The translations under genes were made by a program, and so were the position numbers. The notes under the pieces are model-generated. The model was given only the letters and a program-made list of their open reading frames with translations, did no database searches and was not told the origin of the DNA. From positions 1 to 18,712 of the forward strand of contig JAEMRB010000003.1 of the NCBI GenBank assembly GCA_016463555.1: a DNA stretch of 18,712 nucleotides. Direction: 5' to 3'. Shown piece after piece: positions 1 through 8,094 of this stretch (position 1 is the first letter of the stretch; every line of letters starts with the position of its first letter). The stretch comes from Chloroflexota bacterium (GTDB lineage: Bacteria > Chloroflexota > Limnocylindria > Limnocylindrales > Limnocylindraceae).

Positions 1-69
1 CTGATGCTCGCCCTCTTCGCCTGGATCTCCCTCGGCGATATCCTGAATCTCTTCGGAGTAGATCGATGA
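1..69 (+). CDS. 3' end of a membrane protein gene, probably an RseP-like site-2 (M50) metalloprotease
   Basis: Frame 1 is open from the window edge and ends in TGA at 67-69, giving 22 residues ending in [10 protein letters not shown]. The preceding residues are hydrophobic ([13 protein letters not shown]), like a final transmembrane helix. In many bacteria the gene directly before ispG encodes the RseP/RIP site-2 protease (dxr-rseP-ispG), and those proteins end with a hydrophobic helix followed by a short D-I-x-x-L-like tail. The stop codon overlaps the ispG start (ATGA), so the two are translationally coupled. The assignment rests on context plus a very short tail, and the catalytic HExxH and LDG regions lie outside the window. 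Confidence 0.5.
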   Translation: MMLALFAWISLGDILNLFGVDR

Positions 70-1334
70 GCCGTGAGCTGAACGTCGTCGCTCGCCCTGC
101 AGCCGACAGTCCAGACCAACTTCGCCCTGTGCGCCGCTCAACGCCGAGCGTTTCTGTTGGCGGCGTGCTGGTTGGCTCTGCCCACCCAATCGTTGTGCAA
201 TCGATGACGAACACCGACACCGCCGACGCGGCGGGCACCGCGGCGCAGGTCGCGCACCTGGCACGGGCTGGAAGTCAGATCGTGCGCGTCACCGTGAATA
301 ACGACGCATCTGCCGCGGCGATCCCTGAGATCGTGCAGCGACTCGCTGATGAGGGGCTCACTACGCCAATCGTTGGCGACTTCCACTACAACGGCCACAA
401 GCTACTTGCCGCTCACCCGAAGAGCGCATCGCTGCTGGCAAAGTATCGGATCAATCCGGGCAATGTGGGGAGCAAGCGCCGTGACGAGAACTTCCAGACG
501 ATCGTTAAGGTTGCGATTGATCACGATAAGCCGGTGCGCATTGGCGTCAACTGGGGGTCGCTGGACCAGGACCTCTTAACAAGACTGATGGAGGAGAACG
601 CCGCAGCGGACACTCCAGCAAGCGCACGAGCCGTAACGATCGAAGCGATCGTGCGCTCTGCAACGCAGTCAGCGGAACTCGCCGAAGCCACGGGGCTGCC
701 GCACGATCGCATTCTGCTCTCTGCCAAGACCTCAAACGTGCGCGATCTGTTCGACGTGTACACCAATCTTGCGGGTCGCTGTGATTATCCGCTGCATCTC
801 GGTCTGACCGAGGCGGGGATGGGGATGAAGGGGATCGTGGCCACAAGCGCGGCGCTCGGGCATCTGCTGAACCAGGGGATCGGCGACACGATTCGCGTCT
901 CGTTGACGCCAGAGCCAGGTGCGGACCGCGCGCTCGAGGTTGAGGTGGCGCAACAGATCCTGCAGTCACTCGGCCTTCGCGCCTTCTCGCCACAGGTCAC
1001 CTCGTGTCCGGGATGCGGGCGAACGACGAGCACCTTCTTCCAGGAGATGGCGCAAGAGATCCAGGCGTACCTCAAGGCGCGCCTGCCAGAGTGGCGCCCG
1101 CTGCATCCAGGGGTCGAGAACCTCGAGGTCGCGGTGATGGGCTGCGTGGTCAATGGGCCAGGGGAGTCGAAGCACGCGAACCTCGGGATCAGCCTTCCGG
1201 GCACGTTCGAGGAGCCAGTTGCCCCCGTATTCCAGGATGGCGCACTCCTCACCACCCTCCGTGGGGAGAAGATCGTCGCCGAATTCCTGGAGATCCTCGA
1301 GCGCTACGTAGAGGCCCACTACCCGAAGAGCTAG
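66..1334 (+). CDS. ispG: 4-hydroxy-3-methylbut-2-en-1-yl diphosphate synthase (MEP pathway)
   Basis: This cytosolic iron-sulfur enzyme converts methylerythritol cyclodiphosphate to HMBPP, the penultimate step of non-mevalonate isoprenoid synthesis. The 422-residue protein starts with a short variable segment and then the family opening [11 protein letters not shown]. The C-terminal half has the [4Fe-4S] ligands Cys314 and Cys317 in SCPGCGRT and Cys360 in [12 protein letters not shown]. Glu367, in the NGPGE motif, is the catalytic glutamate of the family. The length fits the two-domain bacterial type (TIM barrel plus reductase-like cluster domain), not the plant or Chlamydia three-domain type. 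ATG at 66 overlaps the upstream stop, supporting this start and coupling to the probable rseP. A non-coding leader with its own promoter follows, so ispG probably ends its transcription unit. Very secure. Confidence 0.97.
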   Translation: MSRELNVVARPAADSPDQLRPVRRSTPSVSVGGVLVGSAHPIVVQSMTNTDTADAAGTAAQVAHLARAGSQIVRVTVNNDASAAAIPEIVQRLADEGLTTPIVGDFHYNGHKLLAAHPKSASLLAKYRINPGNVGSKRRDENFQTIVKVAIDHDKPVRIGVNWGSLDQDLLTRLMEENAAADTPASARAVTIEAIVRSATQSAELAEATGLPHDRILLSAKTSNVRDLFDVYTNLAGRCDYPLHLGLTEAGMGMKGIVATSAALGHLLNQGIGDTIRVSLTPEPGADRALEVEVAQQILQSLGLRAFSPQVTSCPGCGRTTSTFFQEMAQEIQAYLKARLPEWRPLHPGVENLEVAVMGCVVNGPGESKHANLGISLPGTFEEPVAPVFQDGALLTTLRGEKIVAEFLEILERYVEAHYPKS

Positions 1335-1392
1335 AAACCGCTGTCTTTGCGCAGCCATGAGGCGCACCAATAGGGCTGGTGGGGACGCTGGT

Positions 1393-1420
1393 TTGAGGCT
1401 CTTCATGCCCGTGGTATAGT
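1393..1420 (+). promoter_or_regulatory. Promoter of the nusA operon
   Basis: A -35-like TTGAGG (1393-1398) and a -10 TATAGT (1415-1420) are separated by 16 bp. A TG dinucleotide at 1412-1413 gives an extended -10. Transcription would start near 1427, about 80 nt before the nusA start and about 20 nt before the terminator-like hairpin. The rest of the gap after ispG (1335-1392) shows no further convincing element, only a weak TGCGC/GCGCA inverted repeat near 1356-1374. This is a sequence-based prediction. Confidence 0.6.
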
Positions 1421-1446
1421 TCTTGTAACAACGGCCGCCGGACGAG

Positions 1447-1474
1447 AGACGTGGGTGACCCCCACGTCTTTTTT
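1447..1474 (+). terminator. Intrinsic-terminator-like hairpin in the nusA leader (attenuator candidate)
   Basis: A perfect 9-bp stem, AGACGTGGG (1447-1455) with CCCACGTCT (1461-1469), closes a five-base loop. The run of T residues covers 1469-1474. It lies downstream of the predicted nusA promoter and upstream of its ribosome-binding site, so it would act within the operon's own leader. In Bacillus subtilis an intrinsic, NusA-responsive terminator in the leader of the rimP-nusA operon gives NusA autoregulation, and this element sits in the equivalent place. It could instead terminate ispG transcripts or do both. The hairpin is seen directly; the attenuation role is inference. Confidence 0.7.
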
Positions 1475-1507
1475 ATCGGGGTCGCAAGTACAGAGGGGAG
1501 GCGTGAC

Positions 1508-2578
1508 GTGAGCAAAGAGCTTGTGAGCGCCCTCATTCAGCTAGGCGCTGAGCGCGGTATTGATCGAGCTGCGGTGTTGCAGGCGGCAGAGGAGTCCTAC
1601 GCGGTCGCTCTGAATCGCCGACACACCTCATCCGACATCCACGTGCGCCTTGATCCTGAATCAGGGGCAATGCGGGTCTTTCGGGCCCGCCGAGTCGTAG
1701 AAGAGGTACTCGTCCCCGGCGCAGAGTGGACGCCAGAAGAGGCCCAGGCAACGAGGCCAGGTGCTGTCGCTGGAGACCTCATCGAACTCGAAGAGATGGA
1801 TGCCGATATGGGTCGCATCGTTGCCGCCCAGGCTCGCCAGGCGCTCCAGCAGCGCCTCATCCAGATCCAGCGCGACCTGACCATGCAGTCGTTTGCTGAG
1901 CGCGCCGGTGAGATTCTCACCGGTGTCGTGATGCGCGTCGATCGCCGCAACCTCGTCTTGGACGTGGGGAAGGCGGAGGCATACCTGCCTGCAACTGAGC
2001 AGTCGCAGCTCGACACCTTCCGCATCGGCGAAAACGTCAAGGCACTCCTACTGGAAGTGCGAACAACCCTTCGTGGCCCAGAGATCCTTCTGACGCGTAC
2101 GCATAAGAACTTCGTCAAGAAGCTCTTCGAACTTGAGGTTCCTGAGCTGACTGCGGGCACGGTGGAGATCACCTCGATCGCTCGTGAGCCGGGAAGCCGC
2201 ACCAAGATTGTTGTTGCAACCAAGCAGGTCGGACTTGACCCGGTCGGCGCAGTCGTTGGCCAACGTGGCGCACGTGTGCAGGCTGTTGTTGAAGACCTTG
2301 GCGGCGAGAAGATTGACATCATCGCGCACACCGACGATGCAGCTGAGGCGATTGGGCGAGCCCTCTCACCGGCACCCGTCGTTTCGGTCACCGTTGATGA
2401 GGCGGCGAAGTCGGCAACCGTCGTGGTTCCCGAGCGCGCACTCTCGCTTGCGATCGGCGCTGGCGGACAGAACGCCCGCCTAGCGGCGCGACTCACCGGA
2501 TTCCGCATCGACATCGCCAGTGATGGAACCGGAGCTGCTGAGGTGCCTGCAGTGGCCCCAGCGGGCGAGGAGGCCTAA
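1508..2578 (+). CDS. nusA: Transcription termination/antitermination factor NusA
   Basis: NusA binds RNA polymerase and nascent RNA to control pausing, termination and antitermination. The 356-residue protein has an RNAP-binding N-terminal domain (about 1-130), an S1 domain (about 136-198), KH1 with GLDPVGAVVGQRGARV (from residue 242) and KH2 with LSLAIGAGGQNARLAARLTG (near residue 310). It lacks the C-terminal acidic repeats of the E. coli protein, as is usual outside proteobacteria. I chose the GTG at 1508 because AGAGGGGAGG at 1492-1501 lies just upstream and the protein then begins MSKELVSALIQLG as in homologues. The frame stays open up to a GTG at 1451, but that codon lies in the terminator stem. 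NusA is the first gene of the operon because rimP is absent. Confidence 0.96.
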   Translation: MSKELVSALIQLGAERGIDRAAVLQAAEESYAVALNRRHTSSDIHVRLDPESGAMRVFRARRVVEEVLVPGAEWTPEEAQATRPGAVAGDLIELEEMDADMGRIVAAQARQALQQRLIQIQRDLTMQSFAERAGEILTGVVMRVDRRNLVLDVGKAEAYLPATEQSQLDTFRIGENVKALLLEVRTTLRGPEILLTRTHKNFVKKLFELEVPELTAGTVEITSIAREPGSRTKIVVATKQVGLDPVGAVVGQRGARVQAVVEDLGGEKIDIIAHTDDAAEAIGRALSPAPVVSVTVDEAAKSATVVVPERALSLAIGAGGQNARLAARLTGFRIDIASDGTGAAEVPAVAPAGEEA

Positions 2579-2846
2579 GACGCCCGCCGTTCGTGCGCGC
2601 ACCTGCGTGGCCTGTCGGCTGACACAGCCGCTGGAGACGCTCGTGCGGTACGGAGCCTCCGCAGATGGAGTGGTGCGAGCGGGCGCTGTTGGCGGTCGAG
2701 GTGCGTGGCTCTGCCAGAGCGGCGACGAGGCACACGACCTGCTGATTGGTGAAGGACTACGACGAGGGTTGAAGGGTCGCATCGCGGCCACAGATCTTGA
2801 ACAGATTCTGATTGAGCGACGAAGCCGACGAGACGAAAGGGGGTAG
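2523..2846 (+). CDS. ylxR: YlxR family (RnpM-like) RNA-binding protein
   Basis: A small basic protein of the YlxR family, found almost always between nusA and infB. B. subtilis YlxR (RnpM) has been reported to bind and modulate RNase P RNA. The signature RTCVACRLTQP is followed by VGGRGAWLC, the conserved GRGAYxC-like stretch, and an arginine-rich tail. The only standard in-frame starts are GTG 2520 and ATG 2523. These overlap nusA by more than 55 nt, have no Shine-Dalgarno and give 107-108 residues. A strong GAGGAGG at 2567-2573 is instead followed six bases later by an in-frame ACG at 2580, one base after the nusA stop. That start would give 88 residues, close to the usual family length. 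Family assignment is firm; the start is not. Confidence 0.88.
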   Translation: MEPELLRCLQWPQRARRPKTPAVRARTCVACRLTQPLETLVRYGASADGVVRAGAVGGRGAWLCQSGDEAHDLLIGEGLRRGLKGRIAATDLEQILIERRSRRDERG

Positions 2847-2849
2847 CAG

Positions 2850-4721
2850 ATGACGAAGCAGCGTAAGAGCATCCGTCCACCGCGCCCCGATCGCTTACCA
2901 CCGGAGCCGAAGCCAGCACGCGTTGCGCAGGTTCATGACGGCATCCTCGAGTTGCCCGCCTCAATCGCGGTCGGCGATCTTGCAACGCTGCTCAAGGTAA
3001 ACCCCGCAGACATCATCAATCCACTGATTCGCAGTGGTGTCTTTGCCACCATGAACCAGGGTATTGATCGCGAAACGGCCTCCCTCATTGCGACCGAGCT
3101 CGGCTTCACCGTAAAGGAGCCGGAGCCTGATGAAGACGAGGTCGCGCCAGAGGCGACCCCTGAGGCCGTACCGGCTGCAACGAAGACAGAATTCTTCAGC
3201 GAAGATCCGGGCGCCACACTTATCTCGCGCGCCCCCATCGTTACCGTGATGGGCCACGTCGACCACGGCAAGACGAGCCTGCTCGATGCGCTACGCAAGA
3301 CCAGCGTTGCGGAGGGTGAGCGTGGCGGCATTACCCAGCACCTTGGTGCTAGCCAGGTACAGCGTGGCGACCGTTCGATCCTCTTCCTCGACACCCCTGG
3401 ACACGAAGCGTTTACGGCGATGCGTGCGCGGGGCGCGCGAGTGACAGATATCGCCATCGTCGTAGTCGCCGCTGACGACGGCGTGATGCCGCAGACAAAA
3501 GAGGCGATCAGCCATGCTCGTGCGGCAAATGTTCCGATCATCATCGCGCTCAACAAGATCGACAAGCCAGATGCAAACCCAGATCGCGTGAAGACAGAGC
3601 TCGCGGAATCGAACGTCGTGATCGAGGATTACGGCGGCGATGTCCCACTCGTAGCGGTGTCGGCTCGAACCGGCGCCGGTCTCGACGATCTCCTCGACAT
3701 GGTCCTCCTCGTCGCCGATCTCGGTGACTACAAGGCTGATGCGGCGCGACTTGCGGTGGGCACGGTGATTGAGGCCCAGCGCGACAAGGGGCGCGGTCCG
3801 ATCGCCACAGTGATCGTGCAGACGGGAACCCTCCGCGTTGGTGACCACATGGTTGTTGGTGCCATCTCAGGGAAGGTCCGCTCGCTGGAGTCGACCGATG
3901 GGGGCCGGATCAAGTTGGCGGGCCCCTCCACAGCCGTCGTTGTCTCAGGTCTCCCCGAGGTCCCCGTCAGCGGTGAGATCTTCCGTACTGCGGTGGACGA
4001 GAAGGAGGCCCGCTCCTGGTCTGAGTCCGCAGCCGACGCCACGAGCGCTGGGCGCGATAGCGGCCACGCCACGATGGAGGACCTCTACAAGCGCATTCAG
4101 TCTGGAGCTGGCAAAGAGGTCCGCGTCATTCTGAAGTCCGATGTGGCCGGATCGCTCGGCGCCATCGAGCACCAGCTCGAGAAGATGCAGAGCGATGAGG
4201 TGCGCATCAACGTGCTCCTCTCGGCCGCGGGGGAGGTCACCGAGAACGACATCCTGCTCGCCTCAGCATCTGATGCAATCGTGCTCGGCTTCACTACAAC
4301 GCTCACCCCAGGTGCGCGCCGCATGGCTGAAACCAACAAGGTTGACGTGCGCCTCTACGAGATCATCTACGAGCTCGCCGACGATATGAAGGCTGCGCTT
4401 GAGGGGATGCTCGATCCTGAGAAGTCAGAGGTGGTCGAAGGGCGTGCCGAGGTGAAGCAGCTCTTCCCTGGAAAGGGCTTCGTCATTGCGGGTTCGATCA
4501 TTCGTGAGGGCCGCGTTACGCGCGGCGCGAAGGTACGCGTCATGCGCGGCGGTAACCTTGTTGCGACTGACGTGATCGAGTCGCTGCGTCGCTTCCGTGA
4601 TGATGTTCGTGAAGTGAAAGAGGGCCAGGAGTGTGGCATCGGCCTTGGTGCATCGGTCACCGTGCTCGAGGGCGACATCTTGGAGATCATCGGCGAGAAG
4701 TCGACGAGGCGGACCCTCTAA
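2850..4721 (+). CDS. infB: Translation initiation factor IF-2 (compact form)
   Basis: This GTPase places initiator fMet-tRNA on the 30S subunit and promotes subunit joining. An IF2-N domain lies at about 34-88 and a short acidic linker follows. The GTPase domain has G1 GHVDHGKTS (135-143), G2 [10 protein letters not shown]3 DTPGHEAF (181-188, with catalytic His185), G4 NKID (235-238) and G5 SA (271-272). Domains II and III (about residues 300-500) and the tRNA-binding C2 domain, with [10 protein letters not shown] and a terminal [11 protein letters not shown], are complete. At 623 residues it is short because only about 33 residues precede IF2-N, whereas many bacteria have hundreds of variable residues there. 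ATG 2850 follows an AAAGGGGG ribosome-binding site and lies 3 nt after ylxR. Confidence 0.97.
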   Translation: MTKQRKSIRPPRPDRLPPEPKPARVAQVHDGILELPASIAVGDLATLLKVNPADIINPLIRSGVFATMNQGIDRETASLIATELGFTVKEPEPDEDEVAPEATPEAVPAATKTEFFSEDPGATLISRAPIVTVMGHVDHGKTSLLDALRKTSVAEGERGGITQHLGASQVQRGDRSILFLDTPGHEAFTAMRARGARVTDIAIVVVAADDGVMPQTKEAISHARAANVPIIIALNKIDKPDANPDRVKTELAESNVVIEDYGGDVPLVAVSARTGAGLDDLLDMVLLVADLGDYKADAARLAVGTVIEAQRDKGRGPIATVIVQTGTLRVGDHMVVGAISGKVRSLESTDGGRIKLAGPSTAVVVSGLPEVPVSGEIFRTAVDEKEARSWSESAADATSAGRDSGHATMEDLYKRIQSGAGKEVRVILKSDVAGSLGAIEHQLEKMQSDEVRINVLLSAAGEVTENDILLASASDAIVLGFTTTLTPGARRMAETNKVDVRLYEIIYELADDMKAALEGMLDPEKSEVVEGRAEVKQLFPGKGFVIAGSIIREGRVTRGAKVRVMRGGNLVATDVIESLRRFRDDVREVKEGQECGIGLGASVTVLEGDILEIIGEKSTRRTL

Positions 4722-4723
4722 GC

Positions 4724-5146
4724 ATGTCTGAGCGGATGCCCCGTGTCGACGAGCTTCTCCGAGAAGAGATCAGTGCTCATATCGGACGATCTCTGAGCGA
4801 TCCACGGCTCGGCTTTGTAACCGTCACCTCCGTCTCTACGTCGCCGGACCTGCGACACGCCAAAGTCTTTGTTAGCACCATCGGTAGTGAAGAGCAGCGC
4901 GTCGCCTCACTTGCAGCGCTAAAGAGTGCCGCATCACACCTTCGCGCCCTGATCGGCAAGGGGCTGCGCATTCGACGCGTCCCTGATTTGCACTTTGAAC
5001 TCGATGAGGCGGGCGATCGTGGCGCGCGCATTCAGCAGCTACTCGGTAGCATTGCCGATGGAGGGCTCCCACCAGAGACGCTCTCGCCGCTTCCAGCCCC
5101 AACACGTACAGGGGTTGAAGAGAAGAGCCGAAGGAGTAAGGGATGA
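4724..5146 (+). CDS. rbfA: 30S ribosome-binding factor RbfA
   Basis: RbfA binds immature 30S subunits near the 5' helix of 16S rRNA and helps late maturation, including in the cold. The 140-residue protein shows the family course RVDELLREEISAHI, then DPRLGFVTVTSVSTSPDLRHAKVFVS, then LRIRRVPDLHFELDE, that is, the single KH-like fold. The start ATG 4724 lies 2 nt after the infB stop. The frame is open further upstream but only inside infB, and homologues begin close to this point. The last 25 or so residues (Pro-, Ser- and Lys-rich) are a variable tail. The 3' end overlaps nrnA by 4 nt (ATGA). Confidence 0.95.
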   Translation: MSERMPRVDELLREEISAHIGRSLSDPRLGFVTVTSVSTSPDLRHAKVFVSTIGSEEQRVASLAALKSAASHLRALIGKGLRIRRVPDLHFELDEAGDRGARIQQLLGSIADGGLPPETLSPLPAPTRTGVEEKSRRSKG

Positions 5147-6210
5147 GCGAGCAGGGGATGGTCCACGCAGCGGAATACGTGCGCCGAGCCGACGCACTGC
5201 AGACGATGGCGCTTGCGGCCGTCCCTGCAAACGTGCTGGAGGCGCTTCGAGTGGCAAAGAGGCTATGGGTCGTGCCGCATGAGCGACCAGATGCCGATGC
5301 GCTCGGTGCAGCCCTCGGATTAAAGTCGATCCTCGGTCAGTTCGGCGCGGAGGTCGCCGTGATCAGTGCCGACGCTCCACCAGCAGTTTACGATGTCATT
5401 CCAACAATCGGCGACGTCTCCCTTGAGGCACCGAGCTGGTCGCCAGATGCCATCGTGCTGGTGGATTGCGCCGATCCGAAGCGAGCCGGACGCATCGGCG
5501 ACCTGATCAATGCGCTGCCAGCCTCTACGCCACGGATCTTGATTGATCACCATGTCTCCAACGATTCGACCTGGCCACTCGCCTGGGTTGATGCGCGCGC
5601 CGCAGCAACCTGCGAAATGGTGAGCTTGATCGCACTCGCGCTCAAGGCAGATCTCTCTGCAGACCAGGGGCGGCTCGCTACGACACTCGCAGCCGGCGTG
5701 ATCATGGACACCGCCACCTTTCAGCATGGCAACACGACCCCACGAACCCTAGAGGTGGGTGGGCTCCTGCTTGCCGCCGGCGCACCGATCAGTGAGATCT
5801 CACGAAAGATCTACCGCTCGAAGCCACTCGCGCAGGTGCAACTGCACGCGCGCGTGTTGGCGAGCTTGAAGTCCACTGATGGCGGTCGCACCGTGTTCGC
5901 GACGATGATGCTGGCTGACCTCACCGAAACCGGCGCAACGCTCGAGATGAGCGAGGGGATCGTTGATGCACTCGCGCAGGTCTCAGAGGCCGATGTCGCG
6001 ATCTTCTTCAAGGAGGACGGCCCAACCACCGCGCGCATCTCTGTGCGCACGAAGGGGGAGGGCCCCGACGCCACCGCTGTCGTTGGCTCATTCGGTGGTG
6101 GCGGTCATGCGCGTGCCGCCGGAGCCACGATTGAGCGCCCCGTGAACGAGGCGGCCACCCTAGTGCTGGCGCGCGTGACGGAGCTTCGCGCGCACGCTGT
6201 AGCGGGCTGA
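5143..6210 (+). CDS. nrnA: DHH/DHHA1 phosphoesterase, oligoribonuclease / pAp-phosphatase (NrnA type)
   Basis: NrnA enzymes remove nucleotides from very short RNA oligomers and can dephosphorylate pAp, finishing mRNA decay in bacteria without Orn. The 355-residue protein has the DHH-domain metal ligands in order: His46, Asp50 and Asp52 in PHERPDADALG, Asp108 in VDCAD, and the DHH triad Asp135-His136-His137 in IDHHVSN. A DHHA1 substrate-binding domain with FGGGGHARAAG (from 317, His322) closes the protein. The usual position between rbfA and truB supports NrnA over other DHH families. About 40 residues precede the first motif, slightly more than in B. subtilis NrnA. ATG 5143 overlaps the rbfA stop. 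Specificity for RNA versus pAp cannot be told from sequence. Confidence 0.9.
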   Translation: MSEQGMVHAAEYVRRADALQTMALAAVPANVLEALRVAKRLWVVPHERPDADALGAALGLKSILGQFGAEVAVISADAPPAVYDVIPTIGDVSLEAPSWSPDAIVLVDCADPKRAGRIGDLINALPASTPRILIDHHVSNDSTWPLAWVDARAAATCEMVSLIALALKADLSADQGRLATTLAAGVIMDTATFQHGNTTPRTLEVGGLLLAAGAPISEISRKIYRSKPLAQVQLHARVLASLKSTDGGRTVFATMMLADLTETGATLEMSEGIVDALAQVSEADVAIFFKEDGPTTARISVRTKGEGPDATAVVGSFGGGGHARAAGATIERPVNEAATLVLARVTELRAHAVAG

Positions 6211-6214
6211 GCGA

Positions 6215-7177
6215 ATGGCGCGGCGACGGCCGAGCACGCCCGGGGTTGACGGGGTTCTTCTCGTCGACAAGCCGAATGGTCCGACCAGCCACGACATCGT
6301 GGCTAAAATCCGCAGAATGGCGGGCCAACCCCGCATCGGCCATGGCGGCACACTCGATCCATTTGCCACAGGTCTCTTGGTGCTCGTCCTTGGCCGCGCA
6401 ACGCGCCTAGCGAGCCTGCATCTGGGCGGCGAGAAGCGCTACGAGGCCACCTTCTCGTTTGGCGGAGGGACCACAACCGATGATCTCGATGGCGAACGCC
6501 TGGACCTTGCTGGAGCACCCCCTTCGCAGGCGGCGATCAGCGCACTGCTGCCGCGCTATCGAGGCGCCTTAGAGCAGGTGCCGCCATCGCACTCTGCCAA
6601 GCGCACAGATGGTGTACGCGCCTACGAGCGCGCGCGTGCAGGGGAGGTGGTGGAGCTGGCGCCACGCCCGATCGAGATCAGGCGATTTGACATGCTTGGC
6701 TGGGACGACTCTCACGCCGAAGAGCCGCTCATGCATGCCAGGCTCGACGTGAGCTCTGGCACCTACATCCGCGCCATCGCCCGTGACCTGGGTCGCGATG
6801 CGGGGAGTGGGGCACACCTCGTTGCACTGCGGCGTGTGGGCTCTGGTGTCTTTGCAGTAGGGGAGGCGCACACCATGCAGCAGATCGCCGCCGCTGCGCT
6901 GGCGGGCGAGCTTCGCGACCTGCTCTTGCCGCTCGACGCTGGGCTCGACCACATCGCATCAACCGAGGTTGGCGAGAAGGGTGCGGCACTGCTGCGCGAC
7001 GGCATTGCACTCCCGCTTGGCATGCTGGACAGTGCCGGCCAGCAGACGGCAGAGGGGAGCCCGCTGCGACTCCACGTCCACGGTGCGATCGCCGCATTCG
7101 GGCGGCGTACCGCATTCGGCGCTCAGCCTGAGCGTGTCTTCATCGAATCGAACGCGCTGGTAGGGCCGCGCCTGTGA
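6215..7177 (+). CDS. truB: tRNA pseudouridine(55) synthase TruB
   Basis: TruB makes pseudouridine 55 in the T-loop of almost all elongator tRNAs. The N-terminal catalytic domain opens with GVLLVDKPNGPTSHDIV and contains GHGGTLDPFATGLL, where Asp48 is the catalytic aspartate. YEATFSFGGGTTTDDLDGE and the later SGTYIRAIARDLG are further family motifs. The 320-residue length includes a C-terminal TruB domain ending near an AFGAQPERVFI stretch. ATG 6215 lies 4 nt after the nrnA stop without a clear Shine-Dalgarno, as expected for a coupled operon gene. The end overlaps ribF by 4 nt (GTGA). Confidence 0.96.
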   Translation: MARRRPSTPGVDGVLLVDKPNGPTSHDIVAKIRRMAGQPRIGHGGTLDPFATGLLVLVLGRATRLASLHLGGEKRYEATFSFGGGTTTDDLDGERLDLAGAPPSQAAISALLPRYRGALEQVPPSHSAKRTDGVRAYERARAGEVVELAPRPIEIRRFDMLGWDDSHAEEPLMHARLDVSSGTYIRAIARDLGRDAGSGAHLVALRRVGSGVFAVGEAHTMQQIAAAALAGELRDLLLPLDAGLDHIASTEVGEKGAALLRDGIALPLGMLDSAGQQTAEGSPLRLHVHGAIAAFGRRTAFGAQPERVFIESNALVGPRL

Positions 7178-8004
7178 AGCGGGTGATTGGATGGGACGAG
7201 CTGGCGTCGGAGATGGCGGCAACGGAGACCCCACTTGGATCCGTGCTGACGCTCGGGGTCTTTGATGGGTTGCACCGTGGCCATGTGCGCCTGCTCGCCG
7301 CCGCTGAGCGACTTGCCCGGGCGGCGGGGCTCCAGCGCGTGCATATCGGCTTCACCCCACACCCTGACCTGCTGATGCGAGGCGCAACCCCACTCCGGCT
7401 CCTCGACGCAGGCGAGCTTGAGCTCCGTATGGCGGGGGCGGGTGTCGACCTCTGGTGCGACCTGCCATTTACGCCAGAGACGCGCGACACCCCCTGGGAG
7501 CGCTTCATCGAACGTCTCGTAGCGGTGACCGCGGCAAAGAGCATCGTCCTCTCCCCAGAATCTGCCTTCGGGCAGAGCCGTCAGGGGACGCTGCCAAACG
7601 TTCGCGCCTGGGGTGCCGCCCACGGTCTGCAGGTCCACCCGGTGGCCGAGGCGACCGCTGGCGGAGCCCCCATCCGGAGCACCCGCATTAGGGATGCCAT
7701 CGCGGGCGGGGACCTCACAGGGGCAGCTCGCCTGCTCGGTCGACCCTATGCCCTGGTCGGCACCCTTCAGGGCGACCAGGTGCGCCTGCAGCCCAACGTG
7801 GCGGCGGTACCACCTCCAGGGGAGTATCGGGCTCGCGTAGGGGCGGCTGGACGCCCAGAGGGTCGGCTCCCCCTCGTTGGCCGGCTCACCACCGTACGCG
7901 TCGATGCGGATGGGCTGACCATCACGCTCGTGCGACCAGATGCCGCAGATCGACGCTTTGAGGGGGGTCCGATACGAGTCGCCCTGCTCGGTGGGAGCCT
8001 CTAG
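7174..8004 (+). CDS. ribF: RibF-like FMN adenylyltransferase (FAD synthase) with a degenerate riboflavin-kinase domain
   Basis: Bifunctional RibF phosphorylates riboflavin to FMN and adenylates FMN to FAD. The N-terminal nucleotidyltransferase domain is well kept: GVFDGLHRGH (28-37), FTPHP, the FGQSRQGTL segment and STRIRDAIAGGD followed by LLGRPY (to residue 192). The C-terminal kinase half looks broken down. The usual G-x-x-x-GR-x-x-GfPTAN signature, which binds Mg-ATP, is missing and replaced by GTLQGDQVRLQPNVAAVPPPGEY written here only as a shortened region at about 194-215. No clear catalytic glutamate segment is seen, and only about 85 residues remain instead of about 120. FAD synthase activity is likely; kinase activity is doubtful. 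GTG 7174 overlaps the truB stop and gives the expected N-terminus. The position before rpsO is typical. Confidence 0.88.
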   Translation: MKRVIGWDELASEMAATETPLGSVLTLGVFDGLHRGHVRLLAAAERLARAAGLQRVHIGFTPHPDLLMRGATPLRLLDAGELELRMAGAGVDLWCDLPFTPETRDTPWERFIERLVAVTAAKSIVLSPESAFGQSRQGTLPNVRAWGAAHGLQVHPVAEATAGGAPIRSTRIRDAIAGGDLTGAARLLGRPYALVGTLQGDQVRLQPNVAAVPPPGEYRARVGAAGRPEGRLPLVGRLTTVRVDADGLTITLVRPDAADRRFEGGPIRVALLGGSL

Positions 8005-8013
8005 GCGTAGATT

Positions 8014-8022
8014 TGCTACCCT
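8014..8022 (+). promoter_or_regulatory. Possible extended -10 promoter for rpsO-pnp
   Basis: TGCTACCCT at 8014-8022 fits an extended -10 (TG-N-TANNNT) in a GC-rich genome. No convincing -35 lies 16-18 bp upstream. A start near 8029 would produce a leader of about 65 nt before rpsO. Internal promoters ahead of rpsO are common in this operon type. Weak prediction. Confidence 0.3.
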
Positions 8023-8025
8023 ATG

Positions 8026-8085
8026 CACATCCAAGATGTGATGAAGAGATGAGGGGTGCCCTTGGAGCACCTCCGATGTAAGGAG
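8026..8085 (+). promoter_or_regulatory. Structured rpsO mRNA leader (candidate S15 autoregulatory element)
   Basis: Hairpin A pairs CACATC (8026-8031) with GATGTG (8035-8040) around a three-base loop. Hairpin B pairs GGTGC (8055-8059) with GCACC (8067-8071) and can be extended by a G-U and a G-C pair. In a competing fold, CTCC (8071-8074) can pair with GGAG (8082-8085) of the Shine-Dalgarno. A second GATGT copy (8075-8079) could pair with 8027-8031 in place of hairpin A. S15 represses its own mRNA through leader structures in several phyla, with unrelated folds, so such a role is plausible. The pairings are seen; regulation is inferred. Confidence 0.45.
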
Positions 8086-8094
8086 AACTACCAC

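Noticed and set aside
1356..1374. Weak inverted repeat (TGCGC/GCGCA) after ispG as a terminator.
   Set aside because: Only five pairs, a long loop and no T-run.
1451..1507. N-terminal extension of NusA from an upstream GTG at 1451.
   Set aside because: That codon sits in the terminator stem, the added residues match no NusA, and a strong ribosome-binding site marks the GTG at 1508.
1597..2514. Long open frame on the - strand across nusA (about 305 codons).
   Set aside because: It mirrors the codon pattern of a certain gene in GC-rich DNA, has a low-complexity Ser/Arg/Thr-rich product and no recognisable motif or ribosome-binding site.
7123..8094. Antisense open frame (about 323 codons) covering ribF and its downstream gap.
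   Set aside because: ribF motifs are clear on the + strand and the antisense product is composition-driven with no domain.
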